Origin: Apricaphanius iberus
Lineage: Eukaryota; Chordata; Actinopteri; Cyprinodontiformes; Aphaniidae
DNA: 64,000 bases
Direction of reading: 5' to 3'
Assembly (NCBI GenBank): GCA_028564705.1
Contig: JAPXFQ010001681.1
Location: 558,001 to 622,000 of the forward strand
Both the position numbers and the translations under genes were made by a program. Shown one piece after another: positions 38,901 through 46,115 of the stretch; position 1 is the stretch's first letter, and each line of letters begins with the position of its first letter. Under the pieces are notes generated by a model. It did no database searches, was not told the origin of the DNA, and saw only the letters and a list, made by a program, of their open reading frames with translations.

Positions 38901-41900
38901 AAGCTTCTTGTTTTCTTCTGCCAGCTGCTCGTTTTTATCTGAATCAGTCAAAGAGATTCATTGGTTTACATCACTTCTCCTCCGGATTTGAGGATCGTGA
39001 GGTTGGCCGTCGTGAGAAAGGGACAGACCACGCTCAGCCTTGATCCTGTCCAAGATTTCGTTTTTGTCCTCCAGGTCTGCCTTCAGCGCCGTCTCCAGCT
39101 GGACGATCTGCAGCTTCAGCTGCTGCTCCTGGAGCTGCCACTTCTGCTGCTGAGAGACGTCGAAGGCGCTGCGGACGAATGGAGAATGCGACCCGATTAC
39201 AGCGAGAAGCGCCTGAGCTCAGAGCCAATAGAGACACAAAACTACAGGACTCTAAAATCCGAGTCTGAGTGAATCTGGGCAACTTTAAAGGTCGACAGTT
39301 TTACACTGTATTTCACACCAGGAGGCTCTGTTAGTTAGCCTGTTTTTTTTTTGTTTTGTTTTTTTTATTCATTTATTTGATAGGGACAGAACAAGAAGCA
39401 TTGCTACACAGAATAACCGATGCCATGTTCATAGGCCTTATAGCTAACAGCTAATTTGCAGACCTGGTCCCTAAAACACAAAACACCTTTATGGTGGTCC
39501 ATATGATACGGACCACCTTTTGGTCCGTATCATATGTGTGGGCTTCATTTTTATTTTTTATTTGCAGCGACTCCTATTTACACTGTGAGTAAATGCAGCA
39601 GCACCACAGTTCCTCAACAGAAAGACACGTGTGCTAAGGTCTTCCAGCCATCAGACGGTTAAAACGTAAGCGGGATAAAAAAACAGGAAGCGAAATTAAA
39701 ATAATTTAAAATAAACAATGAAGAGAGCTCTCCTTCACGTCTTTCTGTCATATTGGTTGATACGCAACGTGTTTTTTTCAACTGTGGCGGAAAAATCAGA
39801 AGGGCGTCGATCATTTTGAAAGATTAGCGTAATAGCGAATTGAGTATGTTATCGTTTAAAACATTGACGGATAACGATTAACCCCATATGACTCCTACGT
39901 GCCGGTCCTGGAACATAAGTATGTTTCCACAGCAAAACAGCCATGCATGAATTCCCCTACGTCCCGCGCCCAAACAAACTATTAATCACATCAAAGCTCA
40001 GAGCCTCGTTTTTTCCAATGATTTAAACTATTTTGACAGACAACAACCACAACACTGACTCTAAAGCATTTTTAAAGAAAAGCAAAAACGGCCCAAATTT
40101 ATTTTTCCTACCTGTGACGGGCTCCTGCATGTCTAACATCTATAATTCCTAGAAAGTTTGGTCCCATTCTGTTCATATAGTAATTTTAGATCAAATTCAG
40201 ATTAAAAATGTTTACATTTAGATAATTTAGATGAAAAATAGACAAAAGTTAGATAACAAATTTAGATATTCTGATAATTCAGATAAAAATATAAAATTAG
40301 GCTATACATTTAAAATAAATGTTAATTTAAGATATTAATAAAAACTAAAGTAGATCAGACTTAGACTGGTATACACTACAGCATATGGGTTGAAACATTC
40401 AAAAGTCATTGCACTTTTCCAATAAGAGCCCACATGTTTCCAATTTGGATAGGTTTGGATAAACCATAGGACTCTGTAAAGCGCCTGGACATACTCAAAA
40501 AAAAAAAGATGTAAAGAAATTATTTTTACAAATATACTTTTCAAATTTGAAATTTGAGTAGTCAACAAGTTATTATGTTGCCACATAGTGTGTTTCAGTT
40601 CCCAACTACCCATCGTAGCTATCTGCACTTATATTTTCACAAAAAAAATAAGGCGAGGATAAAAAAATAAAAAAAAATTATGTGATTTATAAAGTGAATA
40701 ATGTTTTACCAGTTCATACTTACAGTGATTCTGACTGCTCTGGGTAAAAGTAGAGGGTGTTACCTTTACAAAGAGCCCAAACATGTATTTATACTGCAAA
40801 GGGTTCAAAAACAGCAATAGTTTTAATTTTGAGATGTCACATTACATGTGATTTAGCCAAAATGACCCGGAATCATAAATTAGTTATGACCAGATTCTTT
40901 TTTTTTTTTTGATCAAAAGGTTGTAGCCGATTTCTGAAACAGCTTCTGTTTGAGCTTCAAAATCATTTGATGCAAATGGAGGTGTAGAACAGGATGCAGA
41001 TAGATGGAGCGCATCACGCACAGTGCATGGGGACCCAAGAGGTCATAGGGCCCAAATGAATCAGGCTTATGAACATTTTTTGATATTTTATAATAATAAC
41101 ATATTTAAAAATAAAACGATGTCAAAAGAAAGTTAATAGTAAGCGATACAAAAAGAAAGCAAACCAATACTTTTCACCTCCCATTGGTCTTTGTCCATTA
41201 TGCCTCACACCTGCGTTTTGGGATGGCTTAAAAAAAAAATAATAAAAGAAATAAAAAAATCAGGAGTCTGTTGTAGCAAGGGACTGTAGTCTGGCACATT
41301 TTTACATACAAATGCATTAAAATAGTATATTTGCCCACTCAAATACTTATACAAAAATGTTAAGGTGAAGTATTTTTTTTATTTTTATTAGTGGTTTGTG
41401 ATTAATCATGAGTTAACTATGTAATGTCAGGCGACTTATAATGATTAAATATTTGTCCCATTTATAACTGTGTGATAGGTTTGCTAAATTACACAAACCT
41501 TCCTCATATTGTTTGTTCTATGCTGATTTTTTCGAGAGGTTCACAGGCCAATGGAAACATCTGCTGGTGAGAGCCTCATTTGAAGGAGAAAAAAGAAAAG
41601 TCTCTCTTACGGTTATGCTATTTTTTTCCCTTCATAAGCAAAGTTTTGCAGCCTTGCAAATGGCAAACATGTGCCTCTGTAGGGCCTCTAACAACTGGTG
41701 CTGATTCCAAAGTATAACATGGTAACGTTCCTGTGTTGCGTTAGGCTTATTATGCAGGTTTTTGTACTTGTGTATGGTTATTTATTGAAGATATTTATTC
41801 ACATATATGTTTTAATAGTAGTGGTATTATTTTAAGTTATTTTTGTAATTTTAGTACAGCTCAAAATGAAAGTACTGTGTTTTTCTGCCTTCTTTGGAAA

Positions 41901-44900
41901 CGACGCACCACAGAATAGAATTAAAATAATATTATAAATATAAATAGACTGCATTGCTATCAGTGTGGAGAGCCACGTACGAAAAATAGAAAAAAACAAC
42001 TAAAAAACCTTTACCTTTCATAATTTGCTGAGACTAAAAAGGAAGCGTGTTTAGTTTACTGGGTGAGATGAAGTTCAGTCGCCTTCACACCCAAGGATCC
42101 GGGGAACCGCTCCGAATCCACCTCTTCCGCTGGTTCTTGTTTTTTTTTTTGGTGCGTAGAGTTCGCTGGGTTGTATTCACAGCGACCAAAAAGATCCGGA
42201 CCAAGGGAGGAAACAAATCTGAGTTTGTTTTAAGCAAACCGAACGACACTGGTGTGAATATGGCTTTAGCCTTCAGGCCTGAAACCAGTTCACCTGCTCA
42301 ACTGTCCACCTGTTCATCTGTCGCCCTTCACATCTTTCTACCTGCATGTCTGTTTACCTCCTCACCTGTTCAGTAGCTTCTTGTTGCTCTCCTTCAGCAG
42401 CTCCCTCTCCTGCTCCAGGTCACTGACCTGCTCCTGTAACTGTTTGACATCTCCCGTCAGTAAACCTGACGAAAGGGGCGTGCTCACAGAGGGGCCGTAA
42501 CCACGGCGACGGGTGTGAGGTATCTCACCTGCTCCGCCCGGATCTTGTGGACGTTAGCCGTCTCCAGCCGTTTGTCCAGCTCCAGATTCTTCATCCGCTC
42601 GTCTTTAAACTGAGCCGTCAGTTCGTCCACCCTCGCCATTGCTGCGTCATTGCTCGCCTTCATCGTCCGCTGAGCCTGGAGACACACACACACACACACA
42701 CACACACTGGTGAGCAGTGTGTTTGTCTGCTGCGGCGCTTGGCGTAAACGTTCTTTTTTCTCGAGCAGGAAGATTCCAGGTTGGACCAAAGAAAATCTTT
42801 GAACTCTTCTGTTCCAGCAGAAAAGAAACTTCATTTAGGCAAGGCAAGGCAATTTTATTTATATAGCACACTTTCAACAGAAGGCAATTCAAGGTGCTTT
42901 ACATGATTCAGTGAAAATGATACCAAATACATGGTTACAGAAGAATGATTAGAGAAAAAAGAAACATATAGGTTTAACATATAGACACAATCAATAAATA
43001 AGAAAAAAATTTTGTAAGGAACAAATTTATGCAATATAGAATAAAAACAGATAAAACACAGCAGATTAGAAAGGAAATAAAAAAATAAGAATCTGATCTC
43101 CATGTATTTAAATATTTGTTTTGCTGCTGACCTGCGACCTGCGGAGGAAAACGCCGTAAGTATACGCCCCGCGTGCTCAGCCTGAGGCCACACGGCTCTT
43201 CTCCAAGAAGAAACAAACCTAAGAGTGGAGGTCTGCTGCTGTCGGGCCTGCAGGAGCTTCTCTTCGAACTCCTCTCCCTTCCTCCTCAGCTCCTCCCTCA
43301 GCTGCTCCGCCGATACTTCCAGCTCCTCCATACGACTTCGCTGTGACTCCACCACGTTCTCTCTGGGGAACCGTGAAACATCCGGTTATTTCAGCATTTC
43401 AGGGTTGCTTTAGCTGAAACTAAGTGACACACCGGCTTGAAGGGGAACTAACGTTTGGGTTTGGGACCGAAACCAACAGCATTCAAACAAAAAAACTCGG
43501 AGACGAACATAGAAAACATCGACACAACTGTTGGTCTCACAGGAGACAATTAAAAAGATACTTCTGGATTTTGTGGTAATAATGTTGCGAAACGAGCCGA
43601 ACTTACAGGTTGCGGATCTCGGCTCTGGCCTCCTCCAGCAGGCTGTGTCCGTATCGAGGTAGCTGGCCAGTCGGAGGTCTACCGCCTCCTTCCAAACTCC
43701 TCATACCTGACGAAGCAAGACACTGAAAGAGTTTCTGCGACCGTGACTAAAAAGATTCGACAGTCTGAACTGATTCAGATGGTACAAACTGAACTAACTC
43801 AGATGGACTGAACTGAGAAGTTTCAATTAGTTCTGAATGACCGGATTCAGATGATCCTGATTGGCGAGGTTCGGTTTGCTCTGAATGAGCAGGTTGGCTT
43901 GGTCTGAACTGAATTGATTTAGACCGTTATTACCGAACAGGTTCAGTTGGTCTCACCTGAACAGTTTCAAGTGATTCTGAATTACCAGATTCAGATGGTT
44001 CTGAATGAAAAGTTCAGATGGATCTAGATGAAAAGATTCAGATGACCATGACTGAACAGATTCAGATGGTCTAAATTCAATAGATTCAGTTGGTCTGAAC
44101 TGAACTGATTCAGATTATCCTGAATTTACAGATCCTGACTGAACTGATTAAGATGGTTTTAACTGAACCGATTCAGTTGGATTAAACTAAGAAGTTTCAA
44201 GTTATTCTAAATGACCTGATTCAGATCATTCGGATTGAAGAGATTCAGTTGCTCATGAATGATCAGGTTTAGTTGGATATGAATTTCCAGATTCAGATTG
44301 TACTAAATGAAGACTATTCAGTGTACTAGTTCAGTAGGTCTCAACTGAACAGTTTCAAGTTATTCTCAATAAACAGACTCTGACGGTCTGAATTCAACAG
44401 ATTCAGTTATTCTAAACTGAACATATTCAAATGACGTAGTTGGTTCTGGACAAATAGGTGATCCATAACAGATTGGGTTTGTCTGAACCCAACAGATTCA
44501 GACGACCCTGACTGAACTGTTCAGATAATCTGAATCGGGCAGATTCAGTTGGTCCGAGCTGACTAAATTCAAATTATCTTGTCAGGACATGTTTTTTAGG
44601 TTCTGAATTAACAGATCCGGACTGAACAGATTCGGTTGGTCTCAGATGATCAGATTCTGACTGAACTGGGTCCAGTCAGGATCAGAAACGGTTTCCCACC
44701 TCTCATCTATTCGACCCTTTCTGCCAGAGCTCCAGCAGGTAGAAGAAAACCCTTTGAATCTCCTTGTTGTCTGCAGCAGTGGTTTTATAATGGAAAACAT
44801 TGGCTCCATGCTATGATACTCTGTGACAGCTTCTGCTCAGGCTCAGTCTGTGTGCCTGGACTCACTTCTTGGACGTGCAGGAGACAGAGATAAAGAATCA

Positions 44901-46081
44901 TCCCTGAGCTTCCTCAGGCCAGTGTTAACCCGGGACCGCACGTGCTCGTACTGCGTCTGCCGTCGGCTCTGCGAGTTGAGGATTTGCTGTTTGGCCACCA
45001 GGAGGCGTTGTTTCAGCCCCTCCTTCTCGGCCTGCAGCCCTCTGACTTTCTCCTGGAGCTCCTCCATCATCTCCTCCATCTCCACGTCTCGGAATCTGGA
45101 CGGAGGCTGTGCTCCCCCCGTGGCCAGCTGCTCCATCCGCCCGCGGTCCTTCACCAGCTTCATCAGCTTTGTGCCCAACCTGAGGAGGGACGGCAAGGGT
45201 CCCCGTCAGATTCATCTGAAACAATAGCTGCGTTTCCATCACCCATGAAAATGTGCAAACTGAAGTTGCGAAATAAATTTGCTTAATCGAAACACACCAA
45301 TTTCGAAAACCCCCCACCTTTTTCAATAAAATGTTTTTGCGCTTGGATGAGGTGCGTATTAAAATTCATATATTTCGTACAGCGGAGTTTTAGGGCCATT
45401 GTTAACAAAAGAAAAACATTTTGGAGTAAATTTCCACCAAAAAAATTCTGAAATTCTGAGATTTAAGTCACATATTTTCCAGAAAGAAAGTTGGAAATTC
45501 TCTGTTACAAAAGTCGTAAAATGACAATTTAAAATGTATATATTTTGGGGATTAATGTGAGATATTTTCAAGGATAAAAAGCGTGATTTATTTTTTTTCT
45601 CACTAATTCTCTACTTTTCTACATCAGAGAATAGCGCTTTTCCTAGAAAACATCTAAAATTAATCCTGTAATTATACTACTTTACGACACCGGAAAATTT
45701 CGTTATTTTTTCTCAAAAATATGTGGCTTTTTTCGTAATTTTTTTTGGCCGGAAGTTTACTGCAAAATATTTTTCTTTGGCTTACAATGTCCCTAATACT
45801 CTATCATAATTTCACAAAACATCAATAGAAAAACCTTTTTCGCATTACACAAGTCACGAAAGACGGCGCAGCATGTTTGGGTTCACAAAGAGACAGAGTT
45901 TGTTTCTGCATTTGGTTCGTGATGAAGGCATAACTAATATATTAGATTCAAAACAGCAAAGAAACGCGAGCATTTACCAAGACCTTGAAGCTGCGATGAA
46001 GGAAGCTGGGTTCCACAAACATGGCAAATTTGTGCTCAAAATGGAAAACATTCAAACAGAAATATATGCCGTGTCTGCATA

Positions 46082-46115
<34 letters not shown>

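Noticed and set aside
42719..42836. Displaced rpgrip1l exon encoding LLEQKSSKI
   Set aside because: Only a few residues resemble the expected coiled-coil exon and no suitable acceptor and donor give the needed phases.
43755..44665. CRISPR-like array
   Set aside because: Units are irregular, spacers are not unique sequences of constant length, and the context is a vertebrate intron.
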